Both the position numbers and the translations under genes were made by a program. DNA of 64,000 bases from assembly GCA_026008535.1 (NCBI GenBank), contig BRKX01000009.1, positions 33,546,501-33,610,500 of the forward strand, written 5' to 3'. A model generated the notes under the pieces. The model was not told the DNA's origin, searched no databases, and saw nothing but the letters and a program-made list of their open reading frames with translations. The stretch is from Perilla frutescens. Lineage: Eukaryota; Streptophyta; Magnoliopsida; Lamiales; Lamiaceae. This document shows, piece after piece, positions 45,011 to 57,103 of this stretch (its first letter is position 1; each line of letters starts with the position of its first letter).

Positions 45011-45700
45011 ATAACTGGTTTTCAGTATTTTGTTACATTTGTTGATGATTATTCCCATATGACATAGTTATATTTGATGAAGTACCGTTCAGAGTTATTT
45101 ACCCAATTTTCTTCCATTTGTGCTAAAATTCGTACTCAGTTTAATGTTCATGTGTGCAAATTTTACGAAGTGATGATGCTAAAGAATATCTCTTCATAAC
45201 TTTTCACAATTTTATGATGCAAAATAGTATTCTTCATCAAACATCTTGTGTGGACACACCGTCTCAAAATGGTGTGGCTGAAAGAAAGAAGAGATAGCTC
45301 CTTGAAACTGCTAGAGCTTTGTTGTTTGCAATGCATGTTTCAAAACCATTTTGGACCGAGCTTGCTTTCTCATTAATAGAATGACACCTTCGATTCTCTC
45401 TAGTGAAACTCCCTTTCATGTTCTCTTTCCTACTAAACCTTTGTTTCCTATTGAGCCTAGGTATTTTGGGTGTACTTGCTTTGTTTGAGATGTTCATCCG
45501 CATGTTATGAAACTTGATCCTAGAGCTCTAAAGTGTATCTTTCTTGGTTATTCTCGGGTGTAGAAAGGGTACAAGTGTCATTGTCCTAGCCTTAACAAAT
45601 ATCTTGGGTCAGATGTCATTTTTTTAAAACATACACCTTATTTCCCAACATCGTTTTTCAGAACATACACCTTATTTCGCAACCTCTTTCAATACTCTTA
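45011..45700 (+). pseudogene. Element K integrase (decayed)
   Basis: FQYFVTFVDDYSHMT (about 45020-45060), then QNGVAERKKR followed by a stop, LLETARALLFAMHVSKPFW (45265-45355). Later pieces fit the region between integrase and RT. Copia integrase inserts element cDNA. Multiple stops and frameshifts. Confidence 0.78.
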
Positions 45701-46059
45701 GTGAGGGTAAGGATAGTGATTTTCTAATATATATATTACTCCATCTATTGCTGCTCCACGTTCTAATGTTCTTTCGAAGCCTCCAGTCACTCGAACCCTT
45801 TCTCCTGTTAAGCCTCCAATAACACAGATATATTTTCACCACACGACTACTGATCTTGTCCATATTCCACACATGTGTGCTTCATGTCCCGATGCACTAA
45901 TTTCTTCATCATCTGATCCTCCATGATCTGCTTTTCGTAAAGGTAAACGTACTTGCACATATCCTATTTTTTTCATTTGTCTCTTATAATCACCAATCTA
46001 CTTCGTCTTGTTCTTTTGTTACTTCTCTTAACTCTATTCCTAAATTTGTTTATGAGGCA

Positions 46060-46486
46060 TTGGCCCATTCTGGTTGGCATGTTACCATGATTAAGGAGAT
46101 GAGTGCTTTGGATTCTAATGGTATTTTGATTTTGGTGGATCTTCCGACAGGTAAACGATCTATTGGGTATAAATGGGGGATTACTATTAAAGTCAATCAT
46201 GATGGTTCTATTGCTCACTTGAAAGCTCATCTTGTTGCCAAAGGCTATGTTCAAACTTATGGTGTTGATTATTTTGACACTTCTTCTCTTATGGCTAAAC
46301 CTACTTCTATCCGGCTTTTGATTTCATTAGCGGCTACTCATCACTGGCCTCTACACCAATTTGACATTAAAAATGCTTTTCTACATGGTGATTTTTGGGA
46401 GAATGTCTATATGGAGCAACCACCTGGGTTTTTTTTGCTCAGAGGGAGTTTAAGAAGGTTTACTATCTCTAGAAATCTTTGTATGG
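46060..46486 (+). pseudogene. Element K reverse transcriptase, N-terminal part
   Basis: An open frame with WHVTMIKEMSALDSNG, GYKWGITIKVNHDGSI, LVAKGYVQTYGVDYFDT, PLHQFDIKNAFLHGDFWENV and YMEQPPGFF, all landmarks of copia RT (RVT_2). It becomes frameshifted near 46430 and stops at SLYG where element N begins. Confidence 0.85.
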
Positions 46487-46978
46487 AAAATCAGGGGCAA
46501 TGACCAAGTAAGACTTCAGACATCAGTCTAGCTAAAATGAGAGACAACTATGTTGAAGCGTGGTCAACCAGCTTAAAAGGTTGCCTTGATCAGACTAGTC
46601 AAAGTCAACTTTTCAAAGATTGAGAAAAGCTATAAGGGGGAAGAGAACTTTGGAGACTGGTAGGTATCCATAGATGAGTAACCATCAGCTGAAAGCCAAA
46701 ACTGACTGATAAGAGCAGAGCCAGCTTGAAAGCTGAAACCGAACTGATCAAAGATCAGTCAGTCACAAAGGGGTAACCCTAAACTGATCAAAGATCAGTT
46801 AGTTGGAAGAAAGCTCTAAAAGATTTGAGCCATTACGGAACTGACCAAAGATTAGTTCAAGGAGAGAAAAAAAGCTCAAGCAAGTAGCCAACTGATAGTC
46901 CAGAACTGAAAACTTTTGAAGCTAAGCTGTCAAGTCAGCTAAACTGGACCATTTCAGGATTTAAGCTCAAGGTAGCTA

Positions 46979-49459
46979 TGTAACACCCCGATCTCGGGAG
47001 AAGGGCAGGGGACCGGTGCGCTACTTTGGGGAAGGGGGAAGGGGTTGTTGAACAGAAGCAATCAAAGAAATAGGTTTAGTGCCCCAAAAATTTGGGCAGC
47101 ATAACCTCTGTAAATGGATCAATCCACGCTTTTAAAGCATATGAAATTACTCAAACCAAATACCATGACTCTTAGGATGAACCCAAGAAAGAATAACGAA
47201 AGCAAACTTCAATGTAAATAATAACAGTTCAAAGGTTAATTGTTAATAGGTTAGGCATGAAAAAGGCCAGACTGATGTCTGTCCAAATACATGAAGTAAA
47301 GAGATGCCAGACTTTCATCTGTCGTGAAAGCAATATAAAGCCAGGCTTTTGCCTTGACATGGAAAATAATGTAAAGCCAGGCTTGTGCCTGTCTGAATAA
47401 GGAAAGTAAATAAATGCGAGGCTTTCGCCTGTCAGGAATGGAAAGTAAACGAGATTCAGAGAACCGAACACTCCATAATAATAAAGAAAATGGAATTCGG
47501 AAAACCAAACACTCCATAACAGTAAAGAAAATGGGATTCGGAGAACCGAACACTCCGTAGCAGTAATGAAAATGGGATTCGGAGAACCGAACACTCCATA
47601 ACAGTAAAGAAAACGTTATTCAGAGAACCGAACACTCCATATCAATAATCAGAGTAAGCAGAAAGAACGTAGTACATTTATTCAGACTCAAAAGGAAGCA
47701 TGTTCTTAGTTAGACTCCATACGTAAAAGAAACATATACATCAAATGATAGCCCTTCAGCCTTAGCACAGCCGTCCAGCATCTCGCAGCTCATCCTGAAA
47801 ATATTTAAAAAGATTTTGGGCGTGAGTACTAATGCACTCAGTGGGTGCTTTTGAGAAAAACCCTTCACAATCATTTTATAAAACAGAATATCCAATCATA
47901 TTTTAAGCATATCATGGAAAGCTTTTAAAAGAGAAAATTTGTGAATTCCATGTATACAAAATCATTTTAGTTCCATCATTGCGCGCTATTCTCCCCTAGA
48001 ACACTTACGGTGAGTCGGTTCGTGTACACAATTCGGCTGCTTAAGGTTGGACACTGCCCTGTTTGCTTGGGGCTTGATATCGTGAACCATTGTAGTTTCG
48101 TCACCAAAAACAGTAGTAAGACTTACATGAGTCAGGAGAGCACATTAAATACAGTCATGAGTTGGATATTCAATCACATTCATTTTATAAATATCAGAGC
48201 TTAATAACCCGAAATATATTTTTATATAATAAAAACCCACCTGGCAAACTGATCTGGAAAGCTAGATCTAGATTCTAATTTTGGTCTCAACTAGAAGTCT
48301 CCTTCTTCTGTGCGTACAAGATTATCCGACAACATAGTTTCGATGAACGACTACCATTAGGTCAAAATCTAACCTTTCTTAGCTATGAAGTAAATATTAT
48401 AATATCTCTACTATCTTAATATGCAACACCTGGGTCATCAAAATATTTTGAACCTTAAGGGAACTTTACTCAGGGCATTTTTATAAAGAAAAACTCTTTT
48501 GGAAGTTTTGGCATACGAGGTGGTCAAACGCGTATCCTAAAATTAATTCAGTACAAATAGATTCATACTGCAAGATCCGCCCATGGGAAAAATATGAAAC
48601 TTTAAGTGAAAATACTATATTTTGACATGGAACAACTTTTGAGCTTAAAAGTATGGTAGGGCTATCCACGAAGGATAGATCTGAAAAAAACTACAATTTA
48701 ATATTCGGATACCCAAAATATACCCAAAATTAAAAAGTGACAACATGGAAAATGTATACAGATATACATAGAACATAAAACTCTAAAGACACTTTTTGAT
48801 CTGACAACCCGAAAGAGTCACCGCTTTGAGGGGTGGCGGCGGTCACAATGGTTTTCCATCGTGATCATTCGTCGTGTCATCATTTCAATCACGTATTCAT
48901 GATCTACACGTTGATACCTTCAAAATGACTATTTCAGAATTGAAATAGGAAACTAGAGTCGTACTTTCTCTAGAAGCTGCTCGGCGTTTCGATTTTGAAA
49001 ACGAATGAAAAATGAAACCTTAACTTCCTATTTATAGAAGAAAAATAAATAGGATAAAGAAAGAGGATAATCATGGAATAGGATAATGATGGAAAAAGAA
49101 TGGGATGATTACGAATAGGATAATCTTTTGAAAAAGAAATTGGATAATGATGGATGTGCCTTGTTATCCAAATTTATTAAAATATATTAATTTACAATTT
49201 GAAATTGTGCTGAGATGTCATTTGGACTCTAAACTGGAGAATTCAAAATTTGGCACAATTCTTGAAACTTTTCCTATCAACCCGAGAAAAATATCAGAAC
49301 ATATTTTTAAAGCAATTTTTGACCAAATTAAATTTTAACAGACTTCCCTAGCTGTGATTTTCCTTTATTTGAATCCTTTAAGGACTCAACTTATTTTCTA
49401 ACTTACCAAAGGGTAACATAATTTGAATAAAACCTTTTAAAATATTTCGAGATATTACA
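46979..49459 (-). repeat. 3' LTR of M
   Basis: Plus strand TGTAACACCCC to GATATTACA. Contains about five 41-bp units (GGAGAACCGAACACTCC; 47440-47650) and an adjacent array of AAAGCCAGGCTT units (47270-47440). About 400 bp at 48310-48725 is absent from the other LTR. Confidence 0.85.
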
Positions 49460-49700
49460 TTCTACCCTCCTTAATAAAAATTTTGTCCCGAAATTTGGGT
49501 ACCTCTATAAGATAAATGAGGGTGCAATTCCTTGATTCTGCTTTCAAGCTCCCACGTAGCTTCCTTGCTCCTATGGTTATTCCATAAGCCTTTCATCAGT
49601 GACATCTGTTTGTTCCGTAATTCTTAGACCTCTTGGTCAATAATAGTCTCTGGTCTTTCCTCATAGAAGAAATCCTTGCTCAGGACAACTTCTCATTCTT
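49460..49700 (-). pseudogene. M integrase C-terminal chromodomain remnant
   Basis: Minus strand YEERPETIIDQEV, then a stop, ELRNKQMSLMKGLWNNHRSK and EATWELESRIKELHPHL, ending before the polypurine tract. Nearest in this window to the element B tail, so Tekay/Del-like. The rest of Pol is gone. Confidence 0.75.
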
Positions 49701-51223
49701 TATAACATGTTTAGGATCCAACTTACACTTCCTCTACATTAAGACATCAATCACATTATGAACCTTAGCTAGAATCAATAATATGACTAGTTTATAAGCT
49801 ACCTCATCATTCCTAGCTAAAACACAATTTATCTTGAGTTATAAATCTTACTAAGACGTATACACGTATACTCTGCCTTGGTCCACTTTAACTTGATGCA
49901 CATAACTCTTCATACGTTCTTCTCTGCATCATTCTTCGAATATTCTTTAGCATAATCCTTTGAGTCGAGAAAAGAGAAAGAGAGAGAATAGATATCGATC
50001 CACCTGAATCAAAGCATATTATCTCAATCATCGTATACATCACTCTGAACTTGAGGTATCCACCCTCGAAGTCATCCTTGCTCCTCGATCAGAAACGTAT
50101 AGAGGTAGGTACACTGAGAATGGATCTATCATTCGCGATTCTTCATAGACATTTGAAATTCTCCCAACATGCTCCTCAAATACATATACACGCGAACTGC
50201 ATTTCCTAGAAATCCATATAACTCAAGCCATCTAAAATAATATACTTATCCATTCTAAATTCTTTCTACGTTCAAGTCTACAAGCCACTACATAATTGTT
50301 CCCACCGTCTTAGTCAATCTGTTCTTTATAATCATTCATTAGATTCTCAATTGAACTGGAATCCAAATATCCCAGACATCCCATTAAAACCATAGGTGAA
50401 CCACGGCCTTGCCGTGAACCCTCTTTCATGTAGGATTCAATCCAAACATGACATAACACATTCTTTTGAAATTTCACATCATAACAAATTGACACATTTC
50501 AGTGGAACCAATCCATGTAGGCTCATAATCTTAAACGTAGAAAAACACTTAATCAATCTATATTCCACAAGAATCTTAACAATCATCAACTTCAAATCCA
50601 ATCTATGTGAATAAATCACAGCTAGCTATGTTCATCTACATTCTCAATCAAATCATTCTATGTTCACATTCCATCTGCATAAGCATTTCGGGTTTCCTAA
50701 CACTTTAACATCATCACATTTCCAATCACTTCCACATTATCACATTTCTAATCATAAGGCATTGATTACTATCATCACACTTTCTTTCGGAATGAATCAT
50801 GGATATATAGTCCCATTTAAAACATCACATTTCATTTCAACGTAATGGACATATAGTCACATTCAATATTATCTGGGCACAAAGTCCCAAAATTTTACCA
50901 TCATGGACAAGGAGTCCCTTTCATTCATAATCATCATCATATGGGCACATACTCCCAAAATAATACCATTATCCTTTCTAAACCTTCATTGGCGCGACTT
51001 TTCATAAATACCATCAATGTGGAGAATTTTTCCTTATCCACGTTTTCTTTTTTGAAATCAGTAAATATCATTGAATCTCAAAAATATTTTAACTCGCTTA
51101 CCTTTCATTTTGAAGCAAATCAGGGCGAAGCAGGCGACGTGCTAGGGCTATCAAACGATCAATTAAGAGACAACACCGAGAATAATACTCAATCAACAAT
51201 ATGATAGGCCTACAGAGTTACAA
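49701..51223. other. Remaining internal DNA of M, no coding
   Basis: A few chromodomain-side traces up to about 49800, then unrecognised sequence. 50790-50970 has five imperfect units of the form TGGACA..AGTCCC. The deletions have removed gag and most of pol. Confidence 0.4.
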
Positions 51224-51239
51224 CCTGACTCTAATATCA
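51224..51239 (-). other. Decayed primer binding site of M
   Basis: The minus strand reads TGATATTAGAGTCAGG, adjacent to the right LTR. It differs from TGGTATCAGAGCCAGG only by one G-to-A and two C-to-T changes. Confidence 0.65.
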
Positions 51240-51242
51240 CTC

Positions 51243-53328
51243 TGTAACGCTTTGATTCCAGAAGAAGGGTAGGGGACCGGTGCCCTACTTGGGGGAAGGG
51301 AGAAGGGGTTGTTGAATAGAAGCAATCAAACAAATAGGTTTAGTGCCCCAAAAATTTGGGCAGCATAACCTCTATAAATGGATCAATCTACACTTTTAAA
51401 GCGTATGAAATGACTCAAACCAGATACCATGACTCTTAGGATGAACCCAAGAAAGAATAATGAAAGCAAACTTTAATGTAAATAATAACAGTTTAAAGGT
51501 TAACTGTTAATAGTTTAGGCATGAAAAAGGCCAGACTGATGTCTGTCGAAATACATGAAGTAAAGAGATGCCAGACTTTCATCTGTCGTGAAAGTAATAT
51601 AAAGCCAGGCTTTTACCTTGACATTGAAAGTAATGTAAAGCCAGGCTTGTGCCTGTCTGAATAAGGAAAGTAAATAAATGCCAGGCTTTCGCCTGTCAGG
51701 AATGGAAAGTAAACGGGATTCAGAGAACCGAACACTCTGTAACAATAAAGAAAATGGGATTCGGAAAACCAAACACTCTATAACAGTAAAGAAAACGGGA
51801 TTCAGAGAACCGAACACTCCGTAGTAGTAATGAAAATGGGATTTGGAGAACCGAACACTCCATAACAGTAAAGAAAATGGGATTCAGAGAACCGAACACT
51901 CCATAGCAATAATCAAAGTAAGCAGAAAGAACGTAGTGCATTTATTCAGACTCAAAAGGAAGCATGTTCTCAGTTAGACCCCATACGTAAAAGAAACATA
52001 TGCATCAAACGATAGCCCTTCAGCCTTAGCACAGCCGTCCACCATCCCGCAGCTCATCTTGAAAATATTTAAAAAGATTTTGAACGTGAGTACTATTGCA
52101 CTCAGTGGGTACTTTTGAGAAAAATCCTTCACAATCATTTTATAAAACAAAATATCCAATCATATTTTAAGCATATCATGGAAAGCTCTTAAAAGAGAAA
52201 ATTTGTGAATTCCATGTATACAAAATCATTTTAGTTCCATCATTGCGTGCTACTCTCCCCTAGAACACTTACGGTGAGTCGGTTCGTGTACACAACCCGG
52301 CTGCTTAAGGTTGGACACTGCCCTATTTGTTTCGGGCTCGATATCATGAACCATTGTAGTTTCATCACCAAAAACAGTAGTAAGACTTACATGAGTCAGG
52401 AGAGCACATTAAATACAGTCATGAGTTGGATATTCAATCACATTCATTTTATAAATATCAGGGCTTAATAACCCGAAATATATTTTTATACAATAAAAAC
52501 CCACCTGGCAAATTGATCTGGAAAGCCAAATCTAGATTCTGATTCTGGTCTCAACTAGAAGTCTTCTTCTTCTAGTTAAAAAGTGACAATATGGAAAATG
52601 TATACAATATACATAGAACATAAAACTCTAAAGACACTTTTTGATTCGGTAACCCGAACGAGTCACCGCTTTGAGGGGTGGTGGCGATTTCTGATGGCGA
52701 TTACAATGGTTTTCCATTGTGATCATCCGGTGTGTCATCATTTCAATCACGTATTCATGATCTACACGTTGATACCTTCAAAATGACTATTTCAGAATTG
52801 AAATAGGAAACTAGAGTCGTACCTTCTCTAGAAGCTGCTCGGCGTTTCGATTTTGAAAACGAATGAAAAATGAAACCTTAACCTCCTATTTATAGAAGAA
52901 AAATAAATAGGATAATAACGAATAAAAGAAAGGGGATAATCATGGAATAGGATAATGATGGAAAAAGAATGGGATAATTACGAATAGGATAATCTTTTGA
53001 AAAAGAAATTGGATAATGACGGATGTGCCTTGTTATCCAAATCTATTAAAATATATTAATTTACAATTTGAAATTGTGCTGAGATGTCATTTGGACTCCA
53101 AATTGGAGAATTCAATGTGTGGCACAATTTTTGAAACTTTTTCTATCAACTCGAGAAAAATATCAAAACATATTTTTAAAGTAATTTTTGACCAAATTAA
53201 ATTTTAACAAACTTCCCTAGCTATGATTTTCCTTTATTTGAATCCTTTAAGGACTCAACTTATTTTCTAACTTACCAAAGGGTAACATAAGTTGAATAAA
53301 ACCTTCTAAAATATTTCAGGATATTACA
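51243..53328 (-). repeat. 5' LTR of M
   Basis: 2086 bp, highly similar to 46979-49459, with the same 41-bp array (51710-51910). It lacks the 48310-48725 segment, joined at about 52575. Confidence 0.85.
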
Positions 53329-54485
53329 AGCTGAGGATCTGCTAACTGGACAATCTCAGAGCTGAAAGCCGAGATAGCTGAGAGCCCATCAGCTGAATGT
53401 CCAAAAATGGATAACCAAAACACCTGCTCTCGCTGACAAGCAGTCAATGAAGATCTTGACAGGAAATCTTTATAAGATCCTGATGATCTTAGAGCAGAAT
53501 TCATTAAAGTCAAACGGCTAGTTCATTAAGAGCTTCACACGGCTACATGCATTAAAATGCCGCTGGTGAATTCAGAATATTCACCAATCACAACGGTCAA
53601 AAGATCACTCATCTATTTAAAGAGAGTGAACTGATTTTTGGCCAAGACTTTCGCTAATCTAACTTTTGCTATTTTGCAGAACGAGCTCTTCTTTCTCCCT
53701 TCCTACAACTCAAAGCTTATAACTCTTAAGTGCGAAAAGTCTCAACTGAGAAGGTGTGCTTCAAGTTCAAAGCAAGGAGCTAGTTTACGCAGAATTCTAG
53801 CAAGAGTAAAGCTTCTTAGTTTAGTCCCTTAAAGATCAACCACTCAGCTCAAGCTAAGGAGCATTCCAGGTTGATAACAGATTCAAGGCTACCTTTTTGA
53901 AGATCGAGTGAGATCTAAAATCATGTAAACACGGACAATAGCACCTAAAGTCTCAGCGAGCAGTTGAGACCGGTAAGTGTGAGTTGTCGACCCAGAAACC
54001 GGCTAAGGAGGAGCTTGTACCGACGGGTTCGTTCTTTCAGGATAGCAACAGTTGAAAAGGAGGCCGCACTAGGGTTGAAGGGTGTCGTTTTTAGGTCCAA
54101 CAGGAATTCTTCACTGTGTAACTGTAATAAAGAAACTTTACACTTGCATTGTGTATTGCCCTTTTGCGGAAGGAAGAGAGGACGTAGAAGTAGGAAGCTT
54201 CGAACCTCTATAAAATCTTATGTGTCATGTTCTTATTGCTTTCAACCTTGCATGTTTTTAAACTGCACACCTTCACACACAAGCTGCACTGACAAGCTAA
54301 GCTAAGTCTTCAAGCTATCAGTTCTAACTGATCAGCTCACCAGCTAAGCTCTAAGTCAGGCTCTCCCTCAACTGAAGAGCGCAAAGATAAAATATTGAAA
54401 GCGAGTCAGGGCTAAATATTCCGCATCAGTCTAAAGTTTTTGAAGTCAGTTTATTCACTCCCTCAAACTGACATAGACTCGCACT

Positions 54486-55506
54486 GGGACCAACAGTTTG
54501 GTATGCGGATGTGTAAGGCTGATCATTCTGTTTTCTACAAATGATCTAAAGTTGGCATCATCTTGTTAGTGTTTTATGTGGATGACATTGTTATTACCTA
54601 TAGCGAATCTAAAGGGGTTATTTATCTTAAAGCATTTCTACACACTCAGTTTAATCTTAAAAATTTGGGATGATGAAGTATTTTCTAGGTGTTGAGGTGG
54701 TCAGGAGTAAGAAAGGAATTTTCTCATCTCAAGGAAAGTATGTGCTGGACTTGCTATCTGAGATGGGAAAATTAGGGGTTAAACCATGTAGCACTCCAAT
54801 GGTTCACAATCTGCAACTTACAAAAGATGGTGAATTGTTCGATGATCCTGAGAGATAAAGAAGAATAGTTGGGAAGTTGAATTATCTGATGGTGTCACAT
54901 CCTGATATTGCTTATTCATTTAGTGTAGTAAGTCGGTATACGTCATCACCAACTATTGATCACTGGAAGGCTGTAGAGCATATTTTGTGTTATTTAAAAG
55001 GCACATTTGGACGTGGAATTGTTTATGGGGTTCATGGTCATAGCAGAATTGAATGCTTTTCACACGTAGATTGGGTTAGGTCGAAAGATGATCAAAGGTC
55101 TACTTCAGGATATTGTGTTTTATTGAAGGTAATTTTATCTCATGAAAAGCAAGAAACAAGATGTAGTTTCACGATCAAGTGCCGAGTCAGAATACAGGGC
55201 TATGGCCAAATTGGCGTGTGAGATAGTATGGATATATGAGTTTCTCAATGAAGTGGGTTTTGAATGTTTAATACCATCTAAGTTGTGGTGTGGTGTGATA
55301 ATCAAGTTGCACTTCACATTGCATCTAACCCCGTCTTTCACGAGCGAACTAAACATACTAAGATTGATTGTCACTTTGTTCGTGAAAAGATTCAGAAGGG
55401 TCTCATCTCTACAGGATATATGAGAACCGAAGATCAGCTTGGAGATATTTTCACCAAGGCTCTTAATCGAACTAGAGTTGATTATTTTTTAACTAGTTGG
55501 GCATGA
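54486..55506 (+). pseudogene. Element K reverse transcriptase end and RNase H
   Basis: CKADHSVFY, the catalytic FYVDDIVITY (about 54572-54601), MKYFLGVEVVRSKKGIFSSQ, KYVLDLLSEMG and GKLNYLMVSHPDIAYSFSVV belong to RT. RNase H follows with SRSSAESEYRAMAKLACEIV (55160-55220), WCDNQVALHIASNPVFHERT and DQLGDIFTKAL. Broken by a stop at 54856-54858 and frameshifts near 55120 and 55300. The order and ending are those of copia Pol. Confidence 0.88.
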
Positions 55507-55536
55507 TTAACATCTATGATGTAGATTGAATAAGAG

Positions 55537-55920
55537 TGTTAGAGATTGTATATATATGGTACTCCCTCCGTTTTTTAATAAGTGTCATTCTACCATTTTA
55601 ATTTTATTTCAAAAAAAGTGTCATTCTACAAATTCGATACAAAAAACTCACATTTTTCAATATTTACCCTCATTTAATACATTCAAACCTCTATATTTAA
55701 CTCATTTAATGTATTCACACAAGGGTGTATTAGATAATTTAATTAGTTTATTAATTTGTGTGCATTCATCCAAAATGACATTTATATAGAAACAGAGGGA
55801 GTAGTAATTATTAGGGTTTAATTATGTGATTTATTTCCTAGAATAGATTAGTCTTCCTTGTATATATACATGTATTCCATGGTTTATTAATTGACTGGGT
55901 ATTCCCACATACATTCAACA
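55537..55920 (+). repeat. 3' LTR of K
   Basis: TGTTAGAGATTG to ACATTCAACA, preceded by GAATAAGAG, a weakened polypurine tract. About 142 bp once the Stowaway insertion is subtracted, short for a copia LTR. Confidence 0.65.
55562..55801. mobile_element. Stowaway MITE (Tc1/mariner type)
   Basis: 240 bp. Ends CTCCCTCCGTTTTT and, reversed, CTCCCTCTGTTTC, flanked by TA on both sides (55560-55561, 55802-55803). AAGTGTCATTCTAC-like sequence occurs twice inside. Inserted in the K LTR. Confidence 0.88.
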
Positions 55921-57103
55921 CTTTCAAAGTGGTTACTGCAGGTCGTTAGAGAATTTCATTGTTCTTACGATATTCCACATCGGTTCCACATGAAAGTGTG
56001 AAAGGGTATGTAAATAGGGTCAACCCTTTACTTTTGATCAAAGTTTTAGGTTAAGTTAGGGCTCTCTTTTCAAACTAGACGTTGACAAGTCCAAATTCTC
56101 TCGTGTTTTTGTGTCTTTTTCTCGTTCTTTATCCTTTTTCTTTTTTTTTGGTCGGAAAGAGCCAGAATGGGCACGAGGGGCAGCAGGAGGTAGGAGAATC
56201 ACTTTTGAAGTTAACTCTCTCGGTGGGCACAACAACCCTAGAGTGATTGAAAGGAGACGAGGGCACAAGAGTAATCGCAATCAGCTGAAGCAGGAGCAAT
56301 GCACCCTAGCCGCCCAAGGAAAGAAGAGCCGCGGAAGGAAAGTGAGATCTTCTAGAAGGAATATCGACTCTACAAGGAAAGTAGCTATGCCAGTGATACT
56401 AGGGCACGACGAGTACAGAATCTTCGATGCTGAATCTTCTAAGTAAGGGAAGAATCTGCCAGATATGGAAAGTCTTGGGCACGACGGCTGTGGACTGGGC
56501 TGAAGATCCTCCGGCCTGTCGGGGAGTTTACCTTGTGTTTTTGTACTCTTATTTAACTAGATTTCATGCCAGAAAACTAACACGTCTTTACACTCTTTTA
56601 CCATTTTTACGTACAAACCATTTATTTTTGATTTTTGCATTTTGTCTCGAGCCTTATGCCCGCAGGCACTTAGGATTTACTTTTATGTTCTTCAATCCAG
56701 CTTGGATTCTTTTTGCAGTTAATATAAGTAAGTTTTTCATTTATATTATATCTTGCTTTAATTATTTAAATTATTATTATTGTTCTAAGTCTAGCATGAG
56801 CGGCTATACTTGTTATTCCAGATTAAACAAGGATAAGAACTTAATGAACATGCAAGAACCGTGAGGCTTATGGGCATAAACTGTGTGAATTTGGTTCTGT
56901 CATGTAATCATTTTCTTTGTTGCATTATACAGTGGGCTAAGCTAGTTAATTGTGGCAGATCACTTGTTAATTAGAATTGTGTTCACTACCTCTATAAATG
57001 GTCAATGAATGGTAGTTGTGTGTTGATCATAAAGGGATGGGATACATCACGGGTTCTGAGGGCATAACAGAGATCTTTGTCTAGGTAAATCTGGGTTTGT
57101 CTA
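55921..57103 (+). repeat. Putative F 5' LTR, left part
   Basis: Non-coding except for an Arg/Lys-rich frame at 56111-56446 of no recognised family. Continues after G at 62725. Confidence 0.4.

Larger units (their letters stand above)
46979..53328 (-). mobile_element. Element M: pol-deleted Ty3/gypsy chromovirus, minus strand
   Basis: LTRs at 46979-49459 and 51243-53328, flanked by AGCTA (46974-46978) and AGCTG (53329-53333), a 5-bp duplication with one mismatch. A polypurine tract (minus, AAGGAGGGTAGAA) adjoins the left LTR and a decayed primer site lies at 51224-51239. Only 1.8 kb of internal DNA remains, with just the chromodomain end of Pol. M is nested in N, which is nested in K. Confidence 0.85.
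46487..54485. mobile_element. Element N: LTR-like insertion in K, itself interrupted by M
   Basis: 46487-46978 and 53329-54485 (about 1.65 kb together) are non-coding. They are rich in AACTGATCAAAGATCAGT-type sequence, with a TATTTAAAG box (53613) and AATAAAG (54126) in LTR-like order. It separates K's RT halves. No clean ends or duplication found; a solo LTR is the best guess. Confidence 0.4.
45011..55920 (+). mobile_element. Element K: Ty1/copia retrotransposon, 5'-truncated and interrupted
   Basis: Copia Pol pieces in order on the plus strand: integrase core (45011-45360), RT start (46060-46486), then after an 8-kb insertion RT end and RNase H (54486-55506), followed by a purine-containing junction and a 3' LTR (55537-55920). 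About 60-70 bp of RT appear lost at the insertion point. There is no gag or 5' LTR. Confidence 0.82.

Noticed and set aside
47229..47594. Minus-strand ORFs of 121 and 100 codons, and those at 51515-51941
   Set aside because: Products of the 41-bp and AAAGCCAGGCTT tandem arrays of the M LTRs.
47440..47650. CRISPR-like array
   Set aside because: Units are contiguous without unique spacers, in a plant LTR.
56111..56446. Arg/Lys-rich 111-codon ORF
   Set aside because: Lies in the putative LTR of F; no recognised family, and its start is a poly-Phe run from a T tract.
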